A stretch of DNA of 46,701 nt from an uncultured Pseudomonadota bacterium (GCA_913058255.1 CAJXQU010000017.1:1-46701); one strand, 5' to 3'; positions 16,304 through 25,706 are shown, counted from the first letter of the stretch. Notes: generated by a model not told the origin, from the letters alone. Made by a program: numbers and translations.

Positions 16304-19300
16304 TCATCAATCCTCGAGCGCACTGCTATTAGTCAGTAGCCTCGTCCTTTTATCAATAACACAAAATGCTTTCGCTGATGAAGAAAAATCTCTACGCGAT
16401 TATGAAGCATCAAAATATGACAATATTAGCTATCCTGGGATAGAACCTATACCGCTCAAACAGGAAGGTAACAATATTGATGAACGCAGTTTATGGCGTC
16501 TTTTATCCGATAAAAAATATGATCAATTAAATAAAATGATCAAGCGGTTTGAAAACACTTATCCTGACTGGCAACCACCAGCTGATCTTATGGCGGCTAA
16601 GATCCATGGTGAAATTAACCAAGCAATTTCAGATAATAACCATGCATTAATACTGCAATACGAAAAAGACTATCCCGCATCATTTACCTGTACTGATATC
16701 GATCACATGTGGTCTGCCGGTAATGCACTAGATACTGTTGGTGAAAAACAGAAATTATTTTCTTATTACCAAAATATTATTGCAAACTGCCCTACTTCTG
16801 AACACCGGCTGATCACACTTCAACGTGCTTCAACACAGTTAACTTATCGTTCAACTCGTGCGCTAATCGAGCTTGAATCAGCGCATTCACACAGCAATTT
16901 TGAAGAAAGAAAACTCGATCAGTTTCGTTATGATTTTTTCAGTGGTTGGTTCACAGATGCCTGGGATAGAAAGCAATATAGAGAAGCAGAAGCTCCAGCT
17001 AAATATCTACAAGAGCCAATCATTGCTCGCAAAGATACAACAATGGCACGCTTGTTAGGTTGGTGGGAAATCCAACGAAAACAACCTCTCCTAGCGAAGA
17101 ATTGGTTTAGCCATGCACTGAAGTGGCAACCTGAAAAAGAAACCGCCTACGGCCTTGCACTAGCCTTACGCGACTCCCAAAATTTTGAACAATCAAAAGA
17201 AATTATCCTGCAATGGCAGGATCAAGAACCTCGTATGACAACCTTATTCGCTGCACCGACAGTGCAATTTACGGCACCAGCTGCTCCAAGAAAAACAGCC
17301 AGTCAGATCGCCTTAGAAAGAACCGTTAAAAAATACAATCGCAATGACTACTCAGGCAGCTTAAAAACCGCACAAGTCGCACTAAAGAGAGCTTCGACCT
17401 CAATTAAAAAAGATACCAAACGATCATTGCAAACCTTTGAAGCCTGGAGCCTCTATAATTTATCTGAGGCCGAACTCGCAGCAGATCGTTTTGAATTACT
17501 TTACCGGCAGCAAGCGGAAATCGATAGTGCACGTGGTTTACTACTAAGCTCAATCGAAATTCGAGAGTATGAAAAAGTACGAGCTCTTGGTGCTGAGGAT
17601 TGTGGCCCTTTATCATTTTTAAGTTCAACCCGAATTCCTTCGAACCAGCCGAATGTTCGAGACGAAATTTCTGACTTATATTATTTATTTTATAAGAGTT
17701 GGATAGGCGTAGCGTTAAAAGAAAAAAACTTTCGTTCCGTCGAATTAAAAATCATACGAATTGCTGACAGAATTATCCAACTTGAAGATGGAGAAATGGC
17801 GGGGGCTGCTGGTTGGGCTTACTTAGAAAAAGGTGATCTTGGCTCAGCATTATTCTGGTTTGAGCGTGCTTTAGCATGGAGTCCTTCCGCAGATAATGCC
17901 TATGGCTTAGCACTAGTAAAACAAAATCTAGGTAAACCTGAAGAAGCTGAGAAACTCACATCACAATGGCAAGAAAAGTCTAACGAAATTACTTTATTAC
18001 ACAGTGATCTGTTACTCGAACGCGCAGCTCATGAATACGAATTACAAAACTATACACAGAGCCTTACTCTGGCTGAGCAAAGTGCCGCACTTAAACCTAG
18101 CCTAGAAGCCGATAAATTGATCGCTTGGAATAGATATCAATTAGGCGATAGAGAAGCTGCTGCAAAAGACTTTGAAAAACTCTACAGAAACCATCCGGAT
18201 AAACAAAGTGCCGATGGCTTAGCAACAAGCCTCTTAGCACTAGATAAAGAACAACAACTAGAGGTGCTAGCCAATGAAATAGGCGGACCTCTATTAGATA
18301 ACCTTGCTGACCATCATGCACAACAATATTACTATAAAGATCAGTTTGTTCTAGCGGAGCACACCCGCGTTTCAACCTTACCGTTATTAAAAAACATAGA
18401 TACTGCTGCCATTTCTTTAACGCCGTATGCTCGTCACCGGAGTGGTTCAGAAGGCCTTGGACAACTGGATATTATCGGTATGGAATTAGCAGGGCGAGCA
18501 TTTATAAAAAGACATCATTTCCATGTAAGTCTTGATTTTTTTAATCTCGATAGTGGAGCTGTCGCTAACAATGCTCGATTAGGTAGCAATGCAGATCAAC
18601 TGGTAAATAGTTTTGTTTTCGAAACTACCGATAAAGAATCTTTGTTGATTGAACCAACTTTGAGTTACCGTTATGAGACTGATATATCACCACATTTTTC
18701 TATCGGGACAACACCATTGGGTGGTGAGTTGGGCGGTGTGCTTACGGGTGATCTTGGCATTGACTGGCAGCGAGGTCAGAATGGCGAAAATAAATATAAC
18801 CTGAAGCTTTTTAGAAAAAATAAACAAGAGTCAATCTTATCCACTTCGGGAATTGTTGATCCTGTTTCAGGCAACAAGTGGGGACGAGTCGTTGATACAG
18901 GAATTCAGTTCGATTTACACCAGCAAATTCTTAACTCATGGACTTTAACCTCAGGAGCTCTCTTCGGTAATCTAGATGGCCATGAGGTTGCCGATAATGA
19001 TCACTATGCACTTTGGGCTTCTCTGGGTTATAACATTGCTCGTAATGGTTTTAAATATCTAACAATAGGTCCAGCTTATCGCTTTGAGCATTTCGATGAA
19101 AACCGCAGTTTCTTTACCTATGGTCATGGTGGATATTTCAGCCCAGACGCCTTTCATAAACTGGGCGGTGAAATAAATTTTCAAACAGAAGAAGCCAAAC
19201 AATACATTATCAAAGGTCGAGCCTCACTAGGTTATCAATCTTCATCTGAAGACAATGCCTTCGCCTTCCCTTTAGTTCAGACTGGGCCGCTTTTGAATGG

Positions 19301-19505
19301 CGACGACAGCCATGGTGTAGCTTTCGACAGCCAACTCTCCGCTGTGTATCGAGTTAACCCTTGGATACAGGTTGGCGCTTTCTTAAACGTCACTCAATCA
19401 CCTGACTTTGACGATTTTGGTGGTGGGCTGATGCTTCGTATTAATGCCTTTGACAGACCTGCTGTCTTCAGTATGGATCTACCAGAAGCCGCTTGGAATG
19501 AATAA
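16287..19505 (+). CDS. bcsC: Cellulose export outer-membrane protein BcsC (TPR plus beta-barrel)
   Basis: 1072 aa. Signal peptide (ending TQNAFA-DEE), then about 650 residues of helical TPR-type repeats; WAYLEKGDLGSALFWFERALAWSPSADNAYGLALV is a clear unit. The C-terminal part from about 700 (ISLTPYARHRSGSEGLGQLDIIGMEL) is the BCSC_C outer-membrane barrel, ending FGGGLMLRIN ... MDLPEAAWNE. BcsC carries cellulose through peptidoglycan and the outer membrane. Length is close to E. coli BcsC (1157 aa). It is the last gene of the operon and convergent with hyi, with only 4 bp between stops, and no terminator is visible between them. Confidence 0.93.
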   Translation: MKQKTNHQSSSALLLVSSLVLLSITQNAFADEEKSLRDYEASKYDNISYPGIEPIPLKQEGNNIDERSLWRLLSDKKYDQLNKMIKRFENTYPDWQPPADLMAAKIHGEINQAISDNNHALILQYEKDYPASFTCTDIDHMWSAGNALDTVGEKQKLFSYYQNIIANCPTSEHRLITLQRASTQLTYRSTRALIELESAHSHSNFEERKLDQFRYDFFSGWFTDAWDRKQYREAEAPAKYLQEPIIARKDTTMARLLGWWEIQRKQPLLAKNWFSHALKWQPEKETAYGLALALRDSQNFEQSKEIILQWQDQEPRMTTLFAAPTVQFTAPAAPRKTASQIALERTVKKYNRNDYSGSLKTAQVALKRASTSIKKDTKRSLQTFEAWSLYNLSEAELAADRFELLYRQQAEIDSARGLLLSSIEIREYEKVRALGAEDCGPLSFLSSTRIPSNQPNVRDEISDLYYLFYKSWIGVALKEKNFRSVELKIIRIADRIIQLEDGEMAGAAGWAYLEKGDLGSALFWFERALAWSPSADNAYGLALVKQNLGKPEEAEKLTSQWQEKSNEITLLHSDLLLERAAHEYELQNYTQSLTLAEQSAALKPSLEADKLIAWNRYQLGDREAAAKDFEKLYRNHPDKQSADGLATSLLALDKEQQLEVLANEIGGPLLDNLADHHAQQYYYKDQFVLAEHTRVSTLPLLKNIDTAAISLTPYARHRSGSEGLGQLDIIGMELAGRAFIKRHHFHVSLDFFNLDSGAVANNARLGSNADQLVNSFVFETTDKESLLIEPTLSYRYETDISPHFSIGTTPLGGELGGVLTGDLGIDWQRGQNGENKYNLKLFRKNKQESILSTSGIVDPVSGNKWGRVVDTGIQFDLHQQILNSWTLTSGALFGNLDGHEVADNDHYALWASLGYNIARNGFKYLTIGPAYRFEHFDENRSFFTYGHGGYFSPDAFHKLGGEINFQTEEAKQYIIKGRASLGYQSSSEDNAFAFPLVQTGPLLNGDDSHGVAFDSQLSAVYRVNPWIQVGAFLNVTQSPDFDDFGGGLMLRINAFDRPAVFSMDLPEAAWNE

Positions 19506-19509
19506 AGAA

Positions 19510-20274
19510 TTATAACCAGCCTAGACTATCTTCTGTCCCAGCCGTTGGATTATATTCAGCGCCAACCCAGCCGTTAAATGCTGAATCTTCAATCGCCTTA
19601 AAAGCGGCAGTAAAATCTATTTCCCCTGTACCTGGTTCGGCTCTACCTGGCGCATCTGCAAACTGAATATGGCCAATGATATGACCATGCTCAAAAATAT
19701 TTTCACAGATATGTTCACCCATTCTATGCATATGATAGATATCATATTGCAGCATGACATTGGGATGCTGAACTTCTTCTAATATCTCGATCTGCTCACG
19801 AAGATTGTGTACCAAAAAGCTCGGTGTATCATGTAGATTAACAGCCTCAAAGACCGTAGTAATACCCATTTGATCTAACACTTCAGCCGTGTGTCTAAGG
19901 TTTGCAATAAAAGTTCGATGGCAGTCATAATGCAAATCAGAATTTTCCTCACGGCCGGCTAACACATTAATACAACGTGGCTTTATGATTTCGGCGTATT
20001 GCACACAAAGATCCAGCGCCTGTTGATATTCTTTTTCTTTTCCTGGCATACCCGCTAAGCCTTTACCACCTTGCATAAGGTCGCCTGCGGGTACATTGAT
20101 TAGGACAATTTCGACACCGGCCGAATCTGCAGCAGATTTTATCAGCTTTGCATCTTCGTCATAAGGAAACTGGATTTCTACCGCCTTAAAACCACAGTCT
20201 GCTGCTGCTTGAAAGCGTTCTAAAATTGGATGTTCAGTAAATAATAATGAAATGTTTGCACTAAATTTAAGCAT
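19510..20274 (-). CDS. hyi: Hydroxypyruvate isomerase (Hyi), TIM-barrel
   Basis: 254 aa, standard length. Starts MLKFSANISLLFTEHPILERFQAAADCGFKAVEIQFPYD, the typical Hyi opening, with TIM-barrel metal-ligand segments EAVNL, QYDIYHMHRMGEH, HIQFADAPGRAEPGTGEIDF and GAEYNP. The enzyme interconverts hydroxypyruvate and tartronate semialdehyde in glyoxylate/glycerate metabolism. GGGAG-like ribosome site before the ATG. Probably cotranscribed with the reductase upstream (29 bp gap), giving hydroxypyruvate to tartronate semialdehyde to D-glycerate. Glyoxylate carboligase is not next to it. Confidence 0.92.
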   Translation of the reverse strand: MLKFSANISLLFTEHPILERFQAAADCGFKAVEIQFPYDEDAKLIKSAADSAGVEIVLINVPAGDLMQGGKGLAGMPGKEKEYQQALDLCVQYAEIIKPRCINVLAGREENSDLHYDCHRTFIANLRHTAEVLDQMGITTVFEAVNLHDTPSFLVHNLREQIEILEEVQHPNVMLQYDIYHMHRMGEHICENIFEHGHIIGHIQFADAPGRAEPGTGEIDFTAAFKAIEDSAFNGWVGAEYNPTAGTEDSLGWL

Positions 20275-20303
20275 GCTTACTCCCTCTTTTCATATGATTA
20301 TTG

Positions 20304-21179
20304 TCAATACAATTTTACAAGTGTTGCCGGATCTTTTTCTAAATAGCCATTGCTTCCATGTTGCCGCATTAATTGTGCTGCCAAGGCAGTCATAGGCGCT
20401 GCACTAGACTCATTTTTGGATAATAAAACAGCTGTATCAAGGTCTTTTAACAAGGTTCGTACATGCCATTTTATTGGTTCAAAAGAATTTGTTGCCATTT
20501 GAGGGCCAAGGATTTGTAACGGTTTTGAGTCGGCAAAACCTCCCGCAAGGGCTCCTGGAATTTTTTCTACTTCGATACCTGCTTTCTTAGCTAAAGCCAT
20601 CACCTCAGCAATGACTAAGGCATTACAACTGACGATCATTTGGTTGCAGACTTTGGTAATCTGTCCAGCCCCAACATCTCCCATATGAGTGAAACGTTGC
20701 GAGAGTGTTTGCATAATGGTGAGCATCCGATCAAAGTTTGTTTTACTGCCACCAGCCATGACCGCGAGTGTTCCCTGCTCCGCACCAACAACACCTCCTG
20801 ACACGGGGGAGTCTAACCATTCCATTCCAGACTTCTCTTTTAAGTTCAGCGCAAACTGCCGTGTTGCTTCGGGTTCGATACTCGATAAGTCAACTAACAG
20901 TTTTCCTTCTCCATTAGCTTCAGAAATACCATCAGCGGCAAAAACAACTTGCTCTACAGCAACAGTATCCGCTAATGACAACATAATGATATCTACTTGC
21001 TCTGCGACATGTCGTGGAGTATCTGCTTGGATGGCACCTTTACCTAAAATGGTCGATAATTTTTCTGAGGAACGATTCCAAACTGTGACCTGATAGCCTG
21101 CATCGAGTAATCGTAGTGTCATAGGTTCTCCCATCAAACCTATGCCAAGGAAGCCTAACTTCGGCTTTTTGACTGTCAT
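20304..21179 (-). CDS. glxR: 2-hydroxy-3-oxopropionate (tartronate semialdehyde) reductase
   Basis: 291 aa beta-hydroxyacid dehydrogenase. The Rossmann motif G-I-G-L-M-G-E-P (about 11-18), the substrate-binding DSPVSGGVVGAEQGTLAVMAGG signature (about 119-140) and the catalytic Lys in GAGQITKVCNQMIV (about 172) are visible. It reduces tartronate semialdehyde to D-glycerate with NAD(P)H. Pairing with hyi supports this assignment over 3-hydroxyisobutyrate dehydrogenase, a close relative. glxR versus garR cannot be told apart from sequence alone. Confidence 0.9.
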   Translation of the reverse strand: MTVKKPKLGFLGIGLMGEPMTLRLLDAGYQVTVWNRSSEKLSTILGKGAIQADTPRHVAEQVDIIMLSLADTVAVEQVVFAADGISEANGEGKLLVDLSSIEPEATRQFALNLKEKSGMEWLDSPVSGGVVGAEQGTLAVMAGGSKTNFDRMLTIMQTLSQRFTHMGDVGAGQITKVCNQMIVSCNALVIAEVMALAKKAGIEVEKIPGALAGGFADSKPLQILGPQMATNSFEPIKWHVRTLLKDLDTAVLLSKNESSAAPMTALAAQLMRQHGSNGYLEKDPATLVKLY

Positions 21180-21259
21180 TCTTTAAACTCCAGAATATTA
21201 TTTTTAATGACAATACTGAAATATTAGAAAACTCTCAAGCTAGTTTTTATAAAAAAATA

Positions 21260-23170
21260 TTATTTGTGATCTTCTAAAGTACTCTCAAAATCATTTACCG
21301 ATATTTCACCCGTTTGATTAACCCTATTTATTCGTTCAGAGCCGTTCACACTTTCTTTTTTCTTCTGTAACCACTCTTGTATTTCAGTATCAACTTCGCC
21401 TGAGTCATGCAGTTCGCTTGTCTCCATAAAAGCTTGCTCAGAAGAAACTTGTTCAGAGATCATAGGAATCGTATCACTGCTATCTTCACTCTCATCAAGG
21501 CCGATAAGTTCTAAATCATCAACCGCAGGGACTTCTAATGACTCGATTGTTTTTTGGATAGAAATTTCATCTTGAAGAAGTTCTGCTGACTCTAACTCCA
21601 GTGTATCTGCATCAGATGCCACGATGGACTCTAACTCTTCCATATCAAAAGAGTCTGCTGCAACAAACTCAAACCTTTCATCAGATAGATCGTCTGTATC
21701 AACAGAAAACGTTCCTTCGTGCTCAATAGCTTCTATCGCACCAAGGTTTAATGTATCTGCTTCAGATATGATAATCGATTCGGGGTTATCCATAGCCTCC
21801 GGGATTGGGATTTGGACATCAGTTAACCCAACATCATCGTCCAGTGAGTTCTGTTCAATCTCAAATGTTTCACCCATCTCCTGTGCCGTTGGATCACCTA
21901 GTTCAGTTATAACAATTTCGTCAACATCTGAACGTAAAGTTTCTTCTTCTACACACCCAATTGTCTCATCTAGCACAAGTAACTCAGGTGCAGTGAGTTC
22001 GAGAGTCTCTGACAACTCAAGTTCTGTTATTTCATGTGTTTCAAACACAAGATCTTGTGTGGTTTCTGGCGCGATAGCTTCTGGTATCTCAAGTTCAGAT
22101 ATCTTATCTGACGCAGGTTTCATTTTTTGAGAAGCACTCTCCAGAGAAGTCTCTGTTAGCTTTGATTCGACATCTACAATTTCAACTGAGGATGTCTCAT
22201 CGCTATCAGGTTTAACTTTATCAACAGAGTGAGTAGGTTCACTCCTCATCTCAGATGATTCTTTGCTTACTGACTTACGATCAGCCAGTTTCTTCATACG
22301 TTGTCCCATTATCGCATCGACAACACCTTCCACTAATGATCCAGAAAAAGCATAATCTGAAAAATTATGATTCATTTCTCGATCAATATTTTGCACATCT
22401 TCTTCAATAATCAAGTGCGATCCTTTAACACTCGCAGCCTGAAGAAGCTTTCCACAAATCATATTAATCTTAGCAGGTATCCCTTCAGAGCTCTCATAAA
22501 TAGCAAGATATGCTCCTGGTGAAATTTCAGGATCACCAACCCAACCAACGGCTCTGAGCCTCAATGTTATATAAGCCTTAGTTTCTGCCTCACCAAGGTT
22601 AGTAAGCTCGTACGATGCCACTGTTCTTTGTCGAATTGATTCAAATAAATCAGAAAGTAAATGTTGCTTTAATGAGTTCTGTCCAAATAAAACAAACTGC
22701 AAAACAGCTTCATTCCCCTTAACCAAGTTCATTAACATTCGCAACTCTTCTATCGCTGAATCGGAAATATTCTGAGATTCGTCAATAATAATAATTACAC
22801 GATTATTATTGCTGAGACATTTAGAAAAAAAGACTTCGATTGATTTTAAAAGGCTAACCTTGCTCACTCCCTCAAAAGGCAAACCAAGTTCTGCAGCCAC
22901 ATAACGTAACATCTCATCGTCTTGCAACTGGGTATTTATGATGCTTGCAGTAATAATATTAGTGTTTGCAAGCATGTGGCTTAATGCAGACATCAACGTT
23001 GTTTTACCGGTTCCCGAATCACCTGTAATGATGACAAAACCTTGTCCTTGACCTAAGCCATAACCAAGACAAGACAGTGCTCGCTTATGAGTTTTGCTGT
23101 TGAAAAAAAACTTTGGATCAGGATTGATTCCAAAAGGTTTTCCTTTAAATTTAAAATACTTAACGTACAT
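21260..23170 (-). CDS. ExeA/GspA-like AAA ATPase with long acidic C-terminal tail
   Basis: About 636 aa from the ATG at 23170; an in-frame GTG at 23197 would add 9 residues. Neither start has well-spaced ribosome binding, and I prefer MYVKYFKFKGKPFGINPDP because family members begin this way. Walker A GDSGTGKTT and Walker B IIIIDESQ lie in the first 140 residues; AAA sensor segments follow (FGQNSLKQHL, SIRQRTVASYEL, SSEGIPAKINMICGKLL). This resembles the secretion/PEP-CTERM-associated ATPases. Unusually, residues from about 290 to the end are a disordered, Glu/Asp/Ser-rich tail with two similar 22-residue blocks (SEADTLNLGAIEAIEHE and SDADTLELESAELLQDE regions). Downstream partner of the pentapeptide protein. 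Function unknown. Confidence 0.82.
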   Translation of the reverse strand: MYVKYFKFKGKPFGINPDPKFFFNSKTHKRALSCLGYGLGQGQGFVIITGDSGTGKTTLMSALSHMLANTNIITASIINTQLQDDEMLRYVAAELGLPFEGVSKVSLLKSIEVFFSKCLSNNNRVIIIIDESQNISDSAIEELRMLMNLVKGNEAVLQFVLFGQNSLKQHLLSDLFESIRQRTVASYELTNLGEAETKAYITLRLRAVGWVGDPEISPGAYLAIYESSEGIPAKINMICGKLLQAASVKGSHLIIEEDVQNIDREMNHNFSDYAFSGSLVEGVVDAIMGQRMKKLADRKSVSKESSEMRSEPTHSVDKVKPDSDETSSVEIVDVESKLTETSLESASQKMKPASDKISELEIPEAIAPETTQDLVFETHEITELELSETLELTAPELLVLDETIGCVEEETLRSDVDEIVITELGDPTAQEMGETFEIEQNSLDDDVGLTDVQIPIPEAMDNPESIIISEADTLNLGAIEAIEHEGTFSVDTDDLSDERFEFVAADSFDMEELESIVASDADTLELESAELLQDEISIQKTIESLEVPAVDDLELIGLDESEDSSDTIPMISEQVSSEQAFMETSELHDSGEVDTEIQEWLQKKKESVNGSERINRVNQTGEISVNDFESTLEDHK

Positions 23171-23267
23171 TTCCTTGTTCGTTGCCTTGAGGGGCACTCC
23201 GTATTGGTTAAATCGTAACCATTATTTCGGCAAATTCAGAAATGTCTTTAATGTTGATGAAACTACA

Positions 23268-24146
23268 TCATTCTTTCACGCATCGACCCACAGAGCCTGC
23301 AGCACAAATTTCACCATCGACCCAAATTGTTTTATCGAAAATCGTGTGAGTTAAATCCGCATTTTTCAACTTCGCGCCACGTAAATCCGCGTAGCTAAGA
23401 TTAGTGTCTCGTAATGAAGCTGAATTTAGATTTGCAGATTGAAGATCGACACCAATCAAAATAGCATTGTTAAGATTAGCATTATTAAAACTGGCTTTAT
23501 TCAGATCAGAAAATGAAAAATCGGCTTTAACTAATCTAGCTTGATCAAATTTTCCACCCGATAAAATGGCATTCTTTATCGAAGCTTTAGAGAGATCTTT
23601 ATTAATGAAATTTAAATTACTTAAGTTACAGTTATCCCATATAACTTCAGGTTTTGCCGCTGTATTACAATCAATCAACACCTCATCTTCAGAAGGTGTA
23701 AAAACAACCGCGAAGATGACAATAAAGATAACTGAAGCGAGTATTGCTATTAGTGGAAAATGATCCTCTTTATGACTACTCTTAATCGCTTCTAACAATC
23801 GTGTTCGGCCTTTCCTTCGCGCGATGTCTTCAACAGCTTCTTCTGAGCGACGATCAACACTTTGACGCTCCATCATATTATCTGATGTGCCTTGTTCTGC
23901 ATTAGCCTCGTCACGACGGTCTAAACCACTTCGTTCCTCATCTTTAAGTAATAGCTCCGACTCTTCAGTTGGGAAAATCGTAGAAAAGTGAGCCGCTTTT
24001 CGCCAACTCTCTTTATTATCACTCAACTGATCAGAGGGTTTTAAGCGTCCAAGTTTGGCCAATTTTACGAGAATTTTGAGTGTAAAAGGCCCTTGAACCT
24101 GATCAGCTCGCTTTACAAACCACTTGTTACTCTCATTCATATTCAT
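23268..24146 (-). CDS. GYF-like domain / transmembrane / pentapeptide-repeat protein
   Basis: 292 aa with three parts. Residues about 5-55 (KWFVKRADQVQGPFTLKILVKLAKLGRLKPSDQLSD ... SWRKAAHF) look like the bacterial GYF_2/DUF4339 domain. A charged linker with repeated Arg/Asp/Glu (RSGLDRRDEAN, RQSVDRRSEEAV) leads to one transmembrane helix (FPLIAILASVIFIVIFAVVF, about 127-146). The C terminus is about 20 pentapeptide repeats (A-x-L-x-x/N pattern: ANLNNA, ADLRGA, ADLTHT), expected to form a quadrilateral beta-helix, probably in the periplasm. It lies 97 bp upstream of the AAA ATPase on the same strand and is divergent from the FliK-like gene. Function not known. Confidence 0.82.
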   Translation of the reverse strand: MNMNESNKWFVKRADQVQGPFTLKILVKLAKLGRLKPSDQLSDNKESWRKAAHFSTIFPTEESELLLKDEERSGLDRRDEANAEQGTSDNMMERQSVDRRSEEAVEDIARRKGRTRLLEAIKSSHKEDHFPLIAILASVIFIVIFAVVFTPSEDEVLIDCNTAAKPEVIWDNCNLSNLNFINKDLSKASIKNAILSGGKFDQARLVKADFSFSDLNKASFNNANLNNAILIGVDLQSANLNSASLRDTNLSYADLRGAKLKNADLTHTIFDKTIWVDGEICAAGSVGRCVKE

Positions 24147-24200
24147 TTCTCATGCTAATTTAGCAATCAAGTATTATGCCAATCAGCCGATAAATAGCCT

Positions 24201-25385
24201 ATGATTAGCCCATCAAAGATAGCACCAACTAGCCAGATAAGTTCTGATGGTTCAGCTGCACAAAATTCAGTAAAAACTCAAGCACAGGCTCAGGAAAACC
24301 CCCAATCCTCCATTAAAACATGGGTTACAGGACAGATTATAAAAGGTAACGTTCTTCAACAACTCACAAATGGCAGCTTGTTATTAAAAATTGGTGACGC
24401 AAAACTGACGGCCCAAGTTAATTCAAATGCTAGCTCAATCACCAGGCTGCCAGTGGGCGCAGAAGTTCAGTTGAAGGTAGTCAAAACCACTTCACAGCCT
24501 TTATTACAGTTAATAGACACTACCAAAATTAACAAAGAAACAAGCATGGCCGCACTCAGACAAGTGATCCCCAAACAAGCTCCCTTGTCAGTTTTTTTTT
24601 CTAATTTAAACCAGCTAAACTCTACTGATCAACGCTTACCTCAAGTTATCCATCAAGCCATCCAGACTCTGCATGCAGGTCTCAGTTCTAGAATGGACAT
24701 GCTGAACCCTGAAGGGGTTAAGAAAGCGCTAGCGGAGAGTGGCAGCTTTCTTGAGGCTAATTTAAATAGGCTAGCAAATTCTAAATTATCTAACGGTATC
24801 GAAGGTGATCTGAAAGCTAGATTATTACGTTTGGCCACACAACTTTCAAATGAGAATTTTCAACAAAAACCAAACATCGATAAAAACCAACTATTATCTC
24901 TATTGGCTGACAGCAAGGCCTTACCAGATTTACAGCGTCATGTTGAATCTGCGTTAGCTAGAATCCAGCTAAATCAACTCAACTCTTTACCAAACCAAGA
25001 GCAAAATAACCAAGCATTTTTATTAGAGCTTCCCATAAAAGAAAATGAAAAAATAGATATATTTTCGCTGAAAGTGAAAGATGAAGATACACAAAAAAAT
25101 GGGGCTGAATCAAATAAACGATGGTCAATAAAGCTATCATTCGATCTTAATGGGCTGGGGCCCATTCACGCAAAACTTATGCTCGGTGGTGAACAAATTC
25201 AAGCCAGTCTTTGGGCTGAAGAAGAATCAACCTTCTCACTGATTCAAAATAATTTAGATCTTTTAAAAGATAGACTAGTCGATGTGAAATTTATTGATCC
25301 AGAAATCAAATGTTATAAGGGAAAACCTGAACCCGATCAGGATACTCAAACAAACTACAACGAGTTAATAGACATACAAATATGA
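24201..25385 (+). CDS. FliK-like protein (second, paired with FlhB-C homologue)
   Basis: 394 aa. N-terminal segment with WVTGQIIKGNVLQQLTNGSLLLKIGDAKLTAQ and LPVGAEVQLKVV resembles the SH3-like repeat found in YlqG-type FliK-like proteins. The C-terminal region (about 310-370: RWSIKLSFDLNGLGPIHAKLMLGGEQIQASLWAEEESTF ... LDLLKDRL) is a Flg_hook-like fold, L-G-P-x-H being the recognisable motif. The stop codon overlaps the start of the next gene by 4 bp (ATGA). The pair matches the ylqG-ylqH arrangement known in other bacteria. A role in export-gate switching is inference. Confidence 0.75.
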   Translation: MISPSKIAPTSQISSDGSAAQNSVKTQAQAQENPQSSIKTWVTGQIIKGNVLQQLTNGSLLLKIGDAKLTAQVNSNASSITRLPVGAEVQLKVVKTTSQPLLQLIDTTKINKETSMAALRQVIPKQAPLSVFFSNLNQLNSTDQRLPQVIHQAIQTLHAGLSSRMDMLNPEGVKKALAESGSFLEANLNRLANSKLSNGIEGDLKARLLRLATQLSNENFQQKPNIDKNQLLSLLADSKALPDLQRHVESALARIQLNQLNSLPNQEQNNQAFLLELPIKENEKIDIFSLKVKDEDTQKNGAESNKRWSIKLSFDLNGLGPIHAKLMLGGEQIQASLWAEEESTFSLIQNNLDLLKDRLVDVKFIDPEIKCYKGKPEPDQDTQTNYNELIDIQI

Positions 25386-25642
25386 AAGCTGATATTGCCA
25401 TTGCACTTAATTATGATGAACAGTCAGCACCTCGTGTCACTGCAAAAGGTAAAGGCTTAGTCGCAGAACAGATCCTCAGCCTCGCTGCTGAAAATGATAT
25501 CCCGATAAAAGAAGAACCTGAGCTGATTGAGTTGTTAGCAACCGTTGAGCTTGGCGATCAAATCCCAGAAGCCTTGTACGTTGCTGTTGCCGAAGTGATT
25601 GCCTTTGCATATAGCTTAAAAGACAAAACACTAGGCCAATAA
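25382..25642 (+). CDS. Small FlhB cytoplasmic-domain homologue (YlqH/FhlB-like)
   Basis: 86 aa: IAIALNYDEQSAPRVTAKGKGLVAEQILSLAAENDIPIKEEPELIELLATVELGDQIPEALYVAVAEVIAFAY aligns with the segment of FlhB that follows its autocleaved NPTH site (x-A-V-A-L-x-Y ... A-P-x-V-x-A-K-G). The NPTH itself and the membrane domain are missing, so it is a free-standing equivalent of the cleaved FlhB-CC piece. Such proteins can substitute for or compete with FlhB-CC in the type III export gate. Translationally coupled to the upstream FliK-like gene by a 4-bp overlap. Confidence 0.85.
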   Translation: MKADIAIALNYDEQSAPRVTAKGKGLVAEQILSLAAENDIPIKEEPELIELLATVELGDQIPEALYVAVAEVIAFAYSLKDKTLGQ

Positions 25643-25706
25643 TAACCATGACTAGCTCTACATTTTATATTTCAATACACGTCATATTTCCCGAATCAAT
25701 ACCTAC

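Noticed and set aside
20689-21093. 134-aa plus-strand ORF opposite the tartronate semialdehyde reductase
   Set aside because: Antisense shadow of a conserved enzyme gene.
21624-22130. 168-aa Ser-rich ORF on the plus strand
   Set aside because: It is the antisense shadow of the Glu/Asp/Ser-rich tail of the AAA ATPase; acidic codons read backwards give Ser-rich frames.
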